From positions 40,330 through 104,329 of the forward strand of contig JANQQK010000079.1 of NCBI GenBank assembly GCA_028289375.1: DNA of 64,000 nt, in the 5' to 3' direction. The first letter of the stretch is position 1, and each line of letters begins with the position of its first letter. Under the pieces are notes generated by a model. It saw nothing but the letters and a program-made list of their open reading frames with translations, was not told the origin of the DNA and did not search any database. The position numbers and the translations under genes were made by a program. Below are positions 53,509 to 63,236 of this stretch, piece after piece. This DNA comes from Phycisphaerae bacterium (GTDB taxonomy: Bacteria; Planctomycetota; Phycisphaerae; UBA1845).

Positions 53509-55293
53509 TTATGGACGCGGTTTCGGTTTCCACCAGTCGCGAATGCCCGGCTCGAACATGAACGGCCCGCGTGGGCTGAATGCGACGCCGCGAATCGAAT
53601 GGTCGAATGCCCACAGTATCGGCGAGTGCACGAGGAATACGTACGGCGCGTCATCGTAGATGATCTTCGACAAATCGGCGTAGTAGCCCATGCGTTGCTT
53701 GTGATCGAACTCGGTTCGCCCCTTGGCATAGAGTTCATCCACACGCTTGTTCGCGTAGCCAACGTAATTTCGTTCCGATTCATAAGCAGTGCTGTGCCAG
53801 ACGTTCCAGCCATAATCCGGATCAACCGGCGCACCCCAGCCGGACATCTGTGCCTCGAATTCATGGTTACGCATCTGCTCGATAAACGTGGACCACTCAA
53901 GTACCCGCGACGTCATCTCCACGCCGATACTCTTCAGGTCCTCTGCCACAATGGCCGCCACGAGTGGCGACGTCGTGCTGGGCTGGGCGAGGTTGACGGT
54001 GAATGCAAAGCGTTGGCGCTTCGGCGCACCGTCAACCGTGATCTCCTTGTACCGCCAGCCATCGTCTGGGTCGACAAGCCACCCTGCATCATCCAACAGC
54101 GTCGCGGCCTGGTTCAGATCGTAGGCAAATGGTTGTATGGCGTTGTTGAACATCGGTGCATCTGGGTGCGTTATGCCGAGGCATCGCTTGGCCAACCCGT
54201 GAAACACCTGCTCGATGATGCGGTCGTAGTTCACCGCATGGCAGATTGCACGTCGCACCTTCCGATCGTGGAAGAACGGGTTCGACCCATCCATGTTCAA
54301 CCCGATGTAGTTGAACTTCCACTGCGACCCCAGTCCCTTGACGCCGGCTTTGCGAAACGAATCCGTGTCGGTGCCCTTGGCAAATTGCTCCGGACTCAAC
54401 TCCAGTTCATCTACCTCGCCGCGCTCGAATGCCAGCAGCCCCGCCTGCGCATCGGTGATGATGCGAAGCGTAATTCTCGCAAAGTGAGGCCGCGGACCAG
54501 GATAATCCTCCCATCGCTCCAGGACGATGCGATCATTGCTCATCCACGTCGCAAGGCGATAAGGCCCGTTGCCCACGGCGGAGCGGTTGTACTGCACGTG
54601 GTAGTTGCTCTTCGAAAGCGTGGGGTCCAGATCCTTCTCTTTGGCGTAAATGTGCTTGGGGATCAGTGCGAACAACACGTTCCACTTGTTCGTCGCAAGG
54701 GGTTCGGCGTACTCAAAACGCACCGTCTGATCATCCAACGCCTTGCACGCCACGATCTGATCCGTCCCGCCCCGCGCGCTTCGAGCCGGTACCCGATCGT
54801 CGAGAATCTGCTCCCAACTGAACACGATGTCGTGCGCCGTCAGCGGCTTGCCATCGTGCCACGTCAATCCCTTCTTCAGAACGAGCACCGCCGACTTGTG
54901 ATCAGCCGCCTCCTCGTACGACTCGGTCATGGCCGGATTGATCGCCCACTTAAACTTCGAATCAAAAATGAATGGATAATCAAACATCAACTCTTTGAGT
55001 CGCTCTTCCACGGTGGAAGACATGAGGACCGGATTCAGCGTGTTCGGACTGCCGCGCAGCGTAAGGGTCAGCTCTGCGTAGTAGTTGATCTCTTCGCGGT
55101 GATCTTCCGGTCGTGCGAAAAGCCATTCAGGATTGCCCCGCACCTCGTCCGAGACCGTTGCCGTCGACTTGCCCGCATCGGAACCGGAATCCGCGGACTC
55201 GGGTTTGGGCAATTCGCGCCGACAGCCACCACACAACGCCATCGCCATCAGCGCCACGCCGCACCATTTGCTGTTCATCACCAGCCTCTTCAT
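53509..55293 (-). CDS. Peptide ABC transporter substrate-binding lipoprotein (second set)
   Basis: The 594-residue product is a family 5 extracellular solute-binding protein. A lipobox (ALCGGC) follows a short signal peptide, so it is lipid-anchored. Family motifs include GSPNTLNPVLMSSTVEERL, SAVLVLKKGLTWHDGKPL and TAHDIVFSWEQI. A Tyr/Asn-rich segment (NYYAELTLTLRGSP) follows the lipobox region. Its start overlaps the stop of the upstream permease gene (ATGA), so it is coupled to the first transporter set. Confidence 0.9.
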   Translation of the reverse strand: MKRLVMNSKWCGVALMAMALCGGCRRELPKPESADSGSDAGKSTATVSDEVRGNPEWLFARPEDHREEINYYAELTLTLRGSPNTLNPVLMSSTVEERLKELMFDYPFIFDSKFKWAINPAMTESYEEAADHKSAVLVLKKGLTWHDGKPLTAHDIVFSWEQILDDRVPARSARGGTDQIVACKALDDQTVRFEYAEPLATNKWNVLFALIPKHIYAKEKDLDPTLSKSNYHVQYNRSAVGNGPYRLATWMSNDRIVLERWEDYPGPRPHFARITLRIITDAQAGLLAFERGEVDELELSPEQFAKGTDTDSFRKAGVKGLGSQWKFNYIGLNMDGSNPFFHDRKVRRAICHAVNYDRIIEQVFHGLAKRCLGITHPDAPMFNNAIQPFAYDLNQAATLLDDAGWLVDPDDGWRYKEITVDGAPKRQRFAFTVNLAQPSTTSPLVAAIVAEDLKSIGVEMTSRVLEWSTFIEQMRNHEFEAQMSGWGAPVDPDYGWNVWHSTAYESERNYVGYANKRVDELYAKGRTEFDHKQRMGYYADLSKIIYDDAPYVFLVHSPILWAFDHSIRGVAFSPRGPFMFEPGIRDWWKPKPRP

Positions 55294-56297
55294 TTCGACA
55301 TCGCAGTTCCACGACCGCCACGCGGATCCAACGCATCGCGCAGCCCGTCGCCGACGAAATTCAACGCCAACAACGTCACGAACAGGATGCCACACGGAAA
55401 CACGATTAGCCACCAAAAACCGACAAATGAGTTGACCGCACTTACACCTTCCGATGCCAGCGTCCCCAGCGACGGCAGCGGCGCCTGAATTCCGATCCCC
55501 AGGAAACTCAGGAACGCCTCTTGCAGGATCGCCTGCGGAATCACCAGCGACGTGTACACGACCACCGGTCCCATGATGTTCGGCACCAGGTGCCGCATCA
55601 CGATTCGCCCCATCCCCGCTCCGCTTGCCGTTGCCGCCTCCACAAATGCCTGCGATCGCAGCGACAGCACTTGCCCACGCACAACCCGTGCCATCGTCAG
55701 CCAACTCACCGATCCGATGGCGATCACCACGAGCATGACACCCGCCAATTGCGCCTGCCCACCAATCCAGACCGTCATCGGCTCAGCGAACACCACACGC
55801 AACAACACCACGAACAGCACATAAGGCAGCCCATACAGAACATCCACGATGCGCATCATTGCCTGATCCACAACACCGCCCGATAACGCCGCAACCGTAC
55901 CCCAACCAACGCCGATCACAGTGGCCATCATCGCTGCGCCAAACCCAACCACCATGCTGATCACCCAGCCAAGCCCCGTGCGAAACAACATGCTCCGCCC
56001 CAGATCATCAAATCCGAACCATCCCGCCGTCGACTGCATCATCGACGTGATCTTGGGAAATCTCGACAGCAGTAAGGACTCCGACAGACTTACCATGTCA
56101 CCCTCGGCAATGCCTGCCGACCAGCTGGGCGCCGATCGCACCCGATGCTGCAGATTCTGCGCATTGAACCAGTGCATCGAAAATGGAAGCAACGCCAACA
56201 TCATCACCGTAAGAACGACCAGGCCAACACCGCCCGCGACGCCCAGGCGGTGTTCCGCGAATCGTTTCCAAGCCCGTCGCGACATCACACCCATCAT
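55290..56297 (-). CDS. Oligopeptide ABC transporter permease (OppC-like, first set)
   Basis: The 335-residue product has about six membrane segments and an EAA motif (ATASGAGMGRIVMRHLVPN). The first of two ATGs overlaps the upstream stop (ATGATG with TGA). It ends in a dipeptide-transporter type tail (RDALDPRGGRG), like its paralogue at 51436, which ends RDAIDPRTE. Confidence 0.9.
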   Translation of the reverse strand: MMGVMSRRAWKRFAEHRLGVAGGVGLVVLTVMMLALLPFSMHWFNAQNLQHRVRSAPSWSAGIAEGDMVSLSESLLLSRFPKITSMMQSTAGWFGFDDLGRSMLFRTGLGWVISMVVGFGAAMMATVIGVGWGTVAALSGGVVDQAMMRIVDVLYGLPYVLFVVLLRVVFAEPMTVWIGGQAQLAGVMLVVIAIGSVSWLTMARVVRGQVLSLRSQAFVEAATASGAGMGRIVMRHLVPNIMGPVVVYTSLVIPQAILQEAFLSFLGIGIQAPLPSLGTLASEGVSAVNSFVGFWWLIVFPCGILFVTLLALNFVGDGLRDALDPRGGRGTAMSK

Positions 56298-57217
56298 GCC
56301 GTCGTCCCCGAAATTCGCGGGTCGATAAGACCGTACACGATGTCCACGAGCAGGTTGAACGTCACGATCAATCCCGCGAACACCAGCACTGTCCCCAGCA
56401 CCAAACCACGATCCAGATTCAACGCCGAGTCCACGAAATGCTGGCCGATCCCCGGCACACCGAAGACCTTCTCCACGACGAACGACCCCGTCATCGCCTG
56501 CGCCGTCGCCGGTCCCAGGTAGCTCAGCACCGGCAGAAACGCGTGACCAAACGCATGTCGCCAGATCACCGCCCGCCGCGTCAGCCCCTTCGCCATCCCC
56601 GTCCGAATGAAATCTCCCGACAGAACATCCAGCATCCCGATTCGCGTCAGCCGTGCGATGTACGCAGCAAACGGCGTCGCAAGCGTCAACGCCGGCAGCG
56701 GCAGTTGCATCAATGTTCCCCAGCCACCAATTGGAAACATCTGCAGATAGACCGCGAAAACCGTCAGCAACGCAGAGCCAATCACAAACGTCGGCAGACT
56801 AATCCCCACGAGCACGAGACTCAGCGTGGCCAAATCAAACCAACCATCCCGACGCACCGCGCTGTACACACCCGCCGGTAAACCCATCAACACCGCCAGC
56901 AACATCGCCAGCAATCCCAACGCCACCGAAACCGGCAGCGACTGAGCCATGATCTGCGTGCATGTCCAATCCCGATACTGAAACGAAGGCCCGAAATCCA
57001 ACCGAACCGCGCCTGCGAGGTACTGAAAGAAATATGCCGCATTGTCGTCCATGTCGTACCGCGCCATCAGCGCCCGCCGCACCTCCGGCGGCATCGCACG
57101 ATCCCCCGACGCGAACGGATTGCCCGGCACCACGATCACCATCCAAAACGTCAATGCATACACACACAGAAGCGTGACAACCCCCAACCCCAATCGTCGC
57201 ACGATTCGACCGGTCAC
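56294..57217 (-). CDS. Oligopeptide ABC transporter permease (OppB-like, first set)
   Basis: The 307-residue product has about six membrane segments and EAA motif DFIRTGMAKGLTRRAVIWRH, close to the paralogue at 52472. It starts at a GTG that overlaps the stop of the binding-protein gene upstream (GTGA). Confidence 0.9.
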   Translation of the reverse strand: MTGRIVRRLGLGVVTLLCVYALTFWMVIVVPGNPFASGDRAMPPEVRRALMARYDMDDNAAYFFQYLAGAVRLDFGPSFQYRDWTCTQIMAQSLPVSVALGLLAMLLAVLMGLPAGVYSAVRRDGWFDLATLSLVLVGISLPTFVIGSALLTVFAVYLQMFPIGGWGTLMQLPLPALTLATPFAAYIARLTRIGMLDVLSGDFIRTGMAKGLTRRAVIWRHAFGHAFLPVLSYLGPATAQAMTGSFVVEKVFGVPGIGQHFVDSALNLDRGLVLGTVLVFAGLIVTFNLLVDIVYGLIDPRISGTTA

Positions 57218-58983
57218 GGAACCGTCACCTGATCAAACAAGAACAGCAGGCGTGGATTTGGGTGCAGACCCTGCAATCCCGGCTTGATCGCCAGCAACTG
57301 CGTGTATTGATACAGTGGCAGTACACCAGCCTCATCTTCGACCAGCAGCCGCTCCGCCTCGGACAGCAACGCCAACCGCGCTCCCGCATCGGTTATCCCA
57401 TCCGAGCGTTTCAATAACCCGTCGAAGGTCACGTTCGAGAACCCGGCGTCGTTGTTTCCGTTGCCCGTCGCGAACACATCCAGGTACGTCGTTGGATCGG
57501 CGTAGTCCCCATACCATCCCGCTCGCGCGATCATGAACCTGCGTGTCTGCCGATCATCGACGAACGTCTTGACCTCCTTGCCGCGCGGCACGACCGTCAC
57601 ACCCAACTCCCGCCGCCACATCTCCGCGAGCGCCTGACTCACCTTGCCATGATCGAAACCGGTGTTGTACAGCAGATCGATCGGTTCCATCCCCGCGCCA
57701 TTCGGGTAGCCCGCCTCGCCCAGCAATTGCCGGGCTTTGTCCGGATCAAACGGCAGTCCGCCGGGCGAAACGTATCCCTCGATCACGCCCGGTGGTATCA
57801 GCTGTCCGATCGGTTTCTCGCCGCGATCAACGACCTTGCGCACCAACAGTGTCCGATCGATGGCCATGACAAACGCCCTCCGCACGCGTGCGTCGACGAA
57901 CGGGTTCGCCCGACCGCCCACTTCTGCGTCGTGACTGTTGAACAGGTAATAGTACGTTCCAAACACCGGTGGACAGTGGATGTCCGGACGCGCGCCGGTG
58001 GCACTCAATCGAGCCAGTTCGTGATCGTACGGGACCGCCATCTCCGGCAGGAATTCCACATCGCCTGCCTCATACGCCATGATCGCCGCGTTCAGGTCGC
58101 GATAGACCGCCATCTCGATCGATCGGCACACCACCGAATCCACCGCCCTGTAGTGTGGATTCCGCTCCATTCGCAGTCGCCGCCGAAACTGCCAGTCAGT
58201 GATTCGGTAAGCCCCGTTCGTGACCAACCCCGCGTAACCATTGGCTCGATAGTCCGGCTTGGTCCACTGCGGATCGAATGCCACCAAACCTTCCGCCGTC
58301 AGCCCCGTTCCATCCATCTCGATCCGCAAGTCCTCGATGCGCTCGTGCACAGGTCCAAGGGTTGGAAAGGCGCACAATTCCAGAAAATAGGAGCATGGAC
58401 GAATCAATCGAACCTCGAACGTCTCCTCATCGACGGCCCGAAATCCGACGCTCGCGAAACGTGTCTCTCGCTCGGCCACATGCTCCTCAAACGCCGCCCG
58501 CCACGACGCACCACCGACCGCCAATCCGGACAACACGCCGACCGCGTCGTTTCGCCATGCGTAATAGTCCTTCGCACCCGCGACGCGGTCCGTCAGCAGC
58601 TGCGCGTAGTCTGCCGCCGTGCCAGGCTCGATTGCGCGCCGCCAGCCACGCACGAAATCGTGTGCCGTCACCTTGTCCCCGTTCGACCAGCGGGACCCCG
58701 CGCGAATCCGAAACGTGTAGGTCAACCCGTCGGCCGACACGACAGGCCAATCTGCCGCCCCAGCCACAACCTCGAGCGTTGCCGGATCATGCCGCGTCAG
58801 CCCCTCCCAGATGTTGCGGGCCACCCGCAAATCCTGATTCCACGTCATCGCGGCCGGATCAAGCGTGTTGATGCCCGACGAGTTGACATAGACCAGCGTC
58901 GCACGCTCGTGCTCATCACGCGCACCGCGCGCGACCAGGAGCATGACAATCAAGACAGAAATGAGGATCCCGACGTAGCGCAT
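57214..58983 (-). CDS. Peptide ABC transporter substrate-binding protein (first set)
   Basis: The 589-residue product is a family 5 solute-binding protein (OppA type). It begins with a signal peptide or membrane anchor (VGILISVLIVMLLVARGA) but lacks the lipobox Cys that its paralogue has. It shows TYTFRIRAGSRWSNGDKVTAHDFVRGWRRAIEPG, the typical OppA segment around residue 105. It is the first gene of the operon and has no close upstream gene on its strand. Confidence 0.9.
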   Translation of the reverse strand: MRYVGILISVLIVMLLVARGARDEHERATLVYVNSSGINTLDPAAMTWNQDLRVARNIWEGLTRHDPATLEVVAGAADWPVVSADGLTYTFRIRAGSRWSNGDKVTAHDFVRGWRRAIEPGTAADYAQLLTDRVAGAKDYYAWRNDAVGVLSGLAVGGASWRAAFEEHVAERETRFASVGFRAVDEETFEVRLIRPCSYFLELCAFPTLGPVHERIEDLRIEMDGTGLTAEGLVAFDPQWTKPDYRANGYAGLVTNGAYRITDWQFRRRLRMERNPHYRAVDSVVCRSIEMAVYRDLNAAIMAYEAGDVEFLPEMAVPYDHELARLSATGARPDIHCPPVFGTYYYLFNSHDAEVGGRANPFVDARVRRAFVMAIDRTLLVRKVVDRGEKPIGQLIPPGVIEGYVSPGGLPFDPDKARQLLGEAGYPNGAGMEPIDLLYNTGFDHGKVSQALAEMWRRELGVTVVPRGKEVKTFVDDRQTRRFMIARAGWYGDYADPTTYLDVFATGNGNNDAGFSNVTFDGLLKRSDGITDAGARLALLSEAERLLVEDEAGVLPLYQYTQLLAIKPGLQGLHPNPRLLFLFDQVTVP

Positions 58984-59072
58984 ATCTCAGCTGCGATCCG
59001 AGTCGAGCATTGCAGACTCGGGCATGGTGATCATGAATGTCAGAATACGTGACGCGCGGCAGACCGGGAAGA

Positions 59073-60368
59073 TCACTTCCTGATCGGAATGGGGGGTGTC
59101 CATCTCTTCCGCACACCGGGCAACCGCTTGGCCCCATCAAACCGCCCGTTGAACGCAGGACGCAGGTGCTTGATCACCAATCGTTGAACCAGATTCATTG
59201 TCGGCAGCATCGCATGCAGCCCTGCCGCCTGCAACAGCAACCGATCCCCGAACTCGAACGCACCGAACCCTTTTCGATCGACCGCCACCAGCTTCTCTTC
59301 GGGCACGAACGGCGGAATTGCTCCGTGCAACGGCACGGTCCCGTCACCGGTGAGCCTGTTCCTTGCCTGCTTCCCACCGGCATCCACGTCGAGGCTGAAC
59401 CGCGTCCACTTGCCCTCGCGGTCCACCCGCACACTCTGCCGCGTCTCTTCACCAACACCGACGATCGCCAGCCAACTGTTGGCCGACAGCCCGTTTCGCA
59501 TCTTGGTCAGCTTCAGGTTTCGCACATTGTCGCGGTGACTCTTCGCGTCGGCCAGAAGACCCGTCAGGATGTCCGCCGCCCGCGCCAAACGATTCTGGTC
59601 ATCGGCGATCACTTCCACAGAATGGAGGCGCACATATTCCGCAAGACTCTCCAGAATCGTCGTCTGCCAATTCTTCAGGTCGAACAGGTTCAGTTGTTTC
59701 TGCGCACGTTTCTTCTCTTCGTACGCGCAGAAGTCATACGACGGCAGCAATTGGTACACCGCCGGCGTCGACCGCGCCGTCTCGCGTTCCCGTTCGCTGG
59801 GGCGCTCGCCCGACAGATTGCCAAGCCCCGTTGTCAGTTTCACCACCGCTTCCATCGAGCCAAGATAGGGTGTTCCCATCGTCGCCACTTTCCCGATGAG
59901 CTTGCGATCTCCAAACTGATGCAGGTACTCGCAAATCAACAGTCCGCCCATCGAGTGGCCAACAAGATCAACCTTGTTGACGGACTCGAATCCACGGTAG
60001 CGCCTCAGCAACTTCGTGCGTGCGAGCACCTCATCGACGAACGCCGCGAATTCCTTGGCCGTCTCCCGGATATCCCGCCGCCAGTCGTATGGAAACGCAA
60101 AGACCGGTGTCGGTTCATCCGCCTTGGCGCTCAGGTCATACCGCAGTGCTTCAATGAGATCGTTGTAGATGGAAAAGAGTCGCCCCGCATACACCCGCGA
60201 TGGCTCGACGGCTTCGTACTTCAGGTTGTCCGGATGCATCGAGATGCGGTGGTAGTCCTTGTTCAGGACCATGGTCCACAGGTCCGCCGTCTTGAGCGGA
60301 TAGTCATCATGCAGCGATGTCCCCATAATGCCGGGGACCACGATCACCGGATGCTGCAAATCAGCCAT
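59073..60368 (-). CDS. LCAT-like alpha/beta hydrolase
   Basis: The 431-residue product is an alpha/beta hydrolase like lecithin:cholesterol acyltransferases and phospholipases. HPVIVVPGIMGTSL comes first, then VFAFPYDWRRD and the nucleophile elbow GHSMGG. No signal peptide is seen. The start MADLQHPV at 60368 has GGGAGG eight to nine bases upstream; a longer frame exists but lacks this. The substrate is unknown. The 262-base gap to the next gene is AT-rich near 60480-60550. Confidence 0.75.
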   Translation of the reverse strand: MADLQHPVIVVPGIMGTSLHDDYPLKTADLWTMVLNKDYHRISMHPDNLKYEAVEPSRVYAGRLFSIYNDLIEALRYDLSAKADEPTPVFAFPYDWRRDIRETAKEFAAFVDEVLARTKLLRRYRGFESVNKVDLVGHSMGGLLICEYLHQFGDRKLIGKVATMGTPYLGSMEAVVKLTTGLGNLSGERPSERERETARSTPAVYQLLPSYDFCAYEEKKRAQKQLNLFDLKNWQTTILESLAEYVRLHSVEVIADDQNRLARAADILTGLLADAKSHRDNVRNLKLTKMRNGLSANSWLAIVGVGEETRQSVRVDREGKWTRFSLDVDAGGKQARNRLTGDGTVPLHGAIPPFVPEEKLVAVDRKGFGAFEFGDRLLLQAAGLHAMLPTMNLVQRLVIKHLRPAFNGRFDGAKRLPGVRKRWTPPIPIRK

Positions 60369-60630
60369 GTCACCAACCTCCCTGCTGCTGCGCATGTTCT
60401 GTTGCGACGTCTCGTGACGTTGCCGAGTTCCGAAGCGTATCCCGAACCATGGAGTTTCACCATACCTCAACGACGTCAAGCAATACTGCACACAATTGAG
60501 ATCGAAATTTTGGAAATCATTGACCGGCCACTTGGCAGGACGATGATATCCAATGGTGCGGAATGATGACTCGCGGCCTCCCGGTCACGGATCGTACGCT
60601 ATTGGCCACTGACAGAACGGAGTACCAGCC

Positions 60631-63099
60631 ATGAAACGCCTCTTCGCCTTGACCATCGCCGTTGCCTTCGTCGCCGGATGCGACATGATTCCCATACTGA
60701 ACGACATTCTCAACCCGGATGACACCAATCAGGAAACCGGCTCTGCGAAGCTCATTCCATTCGAGTCCGAAGAGGATCTCACCAATTACTTCGCTCAGCA
60801 GGTCAACGCGCAGAACGACCAGATCGTCAACACGTTTGGCGAAGAAGAATTCCGCGGTGATGTGGATGTCGATCAGGCGCTCGACTCTGCCAACGATGAT
60901 GGCGGCACCGGTGGGGCGGCGCCACCCGCCGACCCGTCACCAGGGGTAACCGAGGATGGTGATGCCGGTGGTGATCAGTCCCAAACGACGTTGCAGGAAA
61001 TCGGCGTCGACGAAGCCGACGTCATCAAGACCGACGGCACGCACCTTTACTTGATCGCAGACAGCAAGCTCAAGATCGTTCAGATCAACCCGGCCAACAG
61101 TCTCGCCATGATGGGCGAGGTGCAGCTTGAAGGGTATGGCCGAGACATCTACCTGCGCGACGGCATGATCGTTGCACTCAGCGAGACGTTCGGTGGGTTC
61201 TTCGTGGATCCAATCTTCGAGGACGACGTGTTTGTCGATGTTCTGCCGCCGGACGTTGATCTGGTGTCTCAACCCGCCGATGAGGCGGGTGGCTCATCCG
61301 GTTCAGATGGGCAGTCCGAACCCGGCGACACAGATGCGGACGACAAGCCCGATGTGGACATCGCCGACGACGTCGTCGAGCCTGGAATTGCACCGCAATC
61401 GCGCTACGAGCGTCCACGCACCGTCGTCTCGATCATCGACGTGACCAACCCGACCAATCCCGTGATCACCACACAGTACAAGTTCGAGGGCGTTCAGTCA
61501 TCGTCGCGCATGGTCGACGGCAATCTCTATCTCGTGCTGGCCAACTATCAAAACCAGTTCTTCGACGTGATGCCGCTGCTGGGCAGGCCGGAACTCACCG
61601 CCGAACCAATGCCGGCTGAGATCTTCCTGCCAAAGTTCGATCGCGTCGCCGAGGATGGTTCGACCGAATCCGGTGATGTGCTCACCTGGTCCAACCTCTA
61701 TCGACCTGAAGACCCGGACGGGTTCGGCATCCTGTCCGTCATCAGCATCGACACCGACGACCCGGCCGAGTTCGATTCGGTCGGTGTGATGGCCGAACCC
61801 GGGCTGATCTACTCCTCGCGATCGGCGCTCTACCTCACCGACACGAACTACGACTTCCGCGGACGCCAGCGTGAAACAACCGACGTGTACAAATTTGACT
61901 ACGTCGACGGCGTGGCCACGCCTGTCGCGACGGGATCTGTCCCGGGCCGTATTCTGAATCAGTATTCGATGGGCGAACACGAAGGATTTCTGCGCATCGC
62001 ATCGACCGTCGGCCCGCAGTTTGATCAGAACTTCAACCAGATCGAACCCGTGCACAACAACGTGTACGTGCTTGAGCAGTCTGGCGATCAGTTGACCGTT
62101 GTTGGCAGCGTGACCGATATCGCACCGCGTGAGACGATTCAGTCCGCCCGGTTCATTGGTGACAAAGGCTACGTCGTGACGTTCGAGCAGATCGATCCGC
62201 TCTTCACGCTCGATCTTGCCGACCCGCGCAACCCACAGATCATCGGCGAATTGAAAGTGCCAGGCTTCTCGACGTTCATCGTGCCGATGGACGAGGACCA
62301 TCTGTTGACCGTGGGGCAGTATATCCCTGAACAGGACGTGTTCTTCCGACCGTGGGGCGTGCAGTTGTCGATCTTCGATGTCTCTGATTTCGCCAATCCG
62401 TTCCTTGAGCATTTGTACGTGATCGGTGAGGAGACCGGCTCCTGGTCCGAAGCGCTCCACAACCCCAAAGCTTTCAACTACCAACCCGAACTTGGCATGG
62501 TGGCGTTGCCCGTTTCGATCTACAGCGATCGTCCGGTCTTCTTTGATGACGTTGTGTTCGAAGATGGCGGCGGAGGTGTGTTGGACGAGGACAACGAACG
62601 AACGGATGAATCCGTGGCCAGTGATGATGAATTTGGCGAGGAAGATGTCCCCGGCGACGATCCGATTTCGTCCGAGACGCCGGGAGAAGAGCCGCCAATC
62701 AACGAGTTTCCAACCGAACCAATCGTCGACGAATCGTTCGACGGCATCATGGTCTTCAGCCTGTCAGCCGAACAAGGCTTCACGCCGATGGGCCGCCTGA
62801 GCACGCGGGTGGAACCTTTCTACTACGGAGCATCGTTTACCCGGGCTTTGTTCCTTGATGACAAGATTTTCGCTGTGACCGACCGGGCTGTCCGAAATGC
62901 GCCAGTGGCAGACTTGGACGCCGTGAGTGAACGAATTGAATTGATCCTCGATGATGGTGACCTTTTTGATGTCTTCGATGGTCCGTTTCCCGTGGAGCCG
63001 GACGGCGGTATTGGTGACGGTGCCGAACCGCTCCCTGACGGCCCGATTCCGGTCGAACCTGATGGCGGCATCGGGGACGGCGCTGGTCCGCCACGCTGA
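60631..63099 (+). CDS. Beta-propeller lipoprotein with DEAD-type domain start motif
   Basis: The 822-residue product has a signal peptide with lipobox (AFVAGC, Cys 17). The motif TTLQEIGVDEADVIKTDG near residue 120 is the hallmark of the secreted beta-propeller family (PF09826 type), followed by YLIADSKLKIV and other blades. Asp/Glu-rich insertions occur at about 205-250 and 650-700. The C-terminus is a tandem repeat: two copies of PVEPDGGIGDGA separated by a short Pro-rich spacer. CGGAG lies nine bases before the ATG. Confidence 0.8.
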   Translation: MKRLFALTIAVAFVAGCDMIPILNDILNPDDTNQETGSAKLIPFESEEDLTNYFAQQVNAQNDQIVNTFGEEEFRGDVDVDQALDSANDDGGTGGAAPPADPSPGVTEDGDAGGDQSQTTLQEIGVDEADVIKTDGTHLYLIADSKLKIVQINPANSLAMMGEVQLEGYGRDIYLRDGMIVALSETFGGFFVDPIFEDDVFVDVLPPDVDLVSQPADEAGGSSGSDGQSEPGDTDADDKPDVDIADDVVEPGIAPQSRYERPRTVVSIIDVTNPTNPVITTQYKFEGVQSSSRMVDGNLYLVLANYQNQFFDVMPLLGRPELTAEPMPAEIFLPKFDRVAEDGSTESGDVLTWSNLYRPEDPDGFGILSVISIDTDDPAEFDSVGVMAEPGLIYSSRSALYLTDTNYDFRGRQRETTDVYKFDYVDGVATPVATGSVPGRILNQYSMGEHEGFLRIASTVGPQFDQNFNQIEPVHNNVYVLEQSGDQLTVVGSVTDIAPRETIQSARFIGDKGYVVTFEQIDPLFTLDLADPRNPQIIGELKVPGFSTFIVPMDEDHLLTVGQYIPEQDVFFRPWGVQLSIFDVSDFANPFLEHLYVIGEETGSWSEALHNPKAFNYQPELGMVALPVSIYSDRPVFFDDVVFEDGGGGVLDEDNERTDESVASDDEFGEEDVPGDDPISSETPGEEPPINEFPTEPIVDESFDGIMVFSLSAEQGFTPMGRLSTRVEPFYYGASFTRALFLDDKIFAVTDRAVRNAPVADLDAVSERIELILDDGDLFDVFDGPFPVEPDGGIGDGAEPLPDGPIPVEPDGGIGDGAGPPR

Positions 63100-63130
63100 T
63101 CGAGTTTTCCGCAATGCCTCGTAAGATCTC

Positions 63131-63167
63131 GAAACCGTGGTGCCTTCGCACCACGGTTTCTTGTTTT
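63131..63167 (+). terminator. Rho-independent terminator
   Basis: A perfect 13-bp stem (63131-63143 and 63148-63160) with loop CTTC is followed by TTGTTTT. It ends the beta-propeller gene. Confidence 0.92.
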
Positions 63168-63236
63168 AATCGAACATCACTTTGGCTACACTGATCGCGT
63201 TGCGTTGGGGAACTCCTGGTTTTGGATGACGGTGTT

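Noticed and set aside
53419..55488. A plus-strand open frame of about 690 codons
   Set aside because: It overlaps the substrate-binding gene in the reverse direction; the minus-strand protein has clear family motifs and this one has none.
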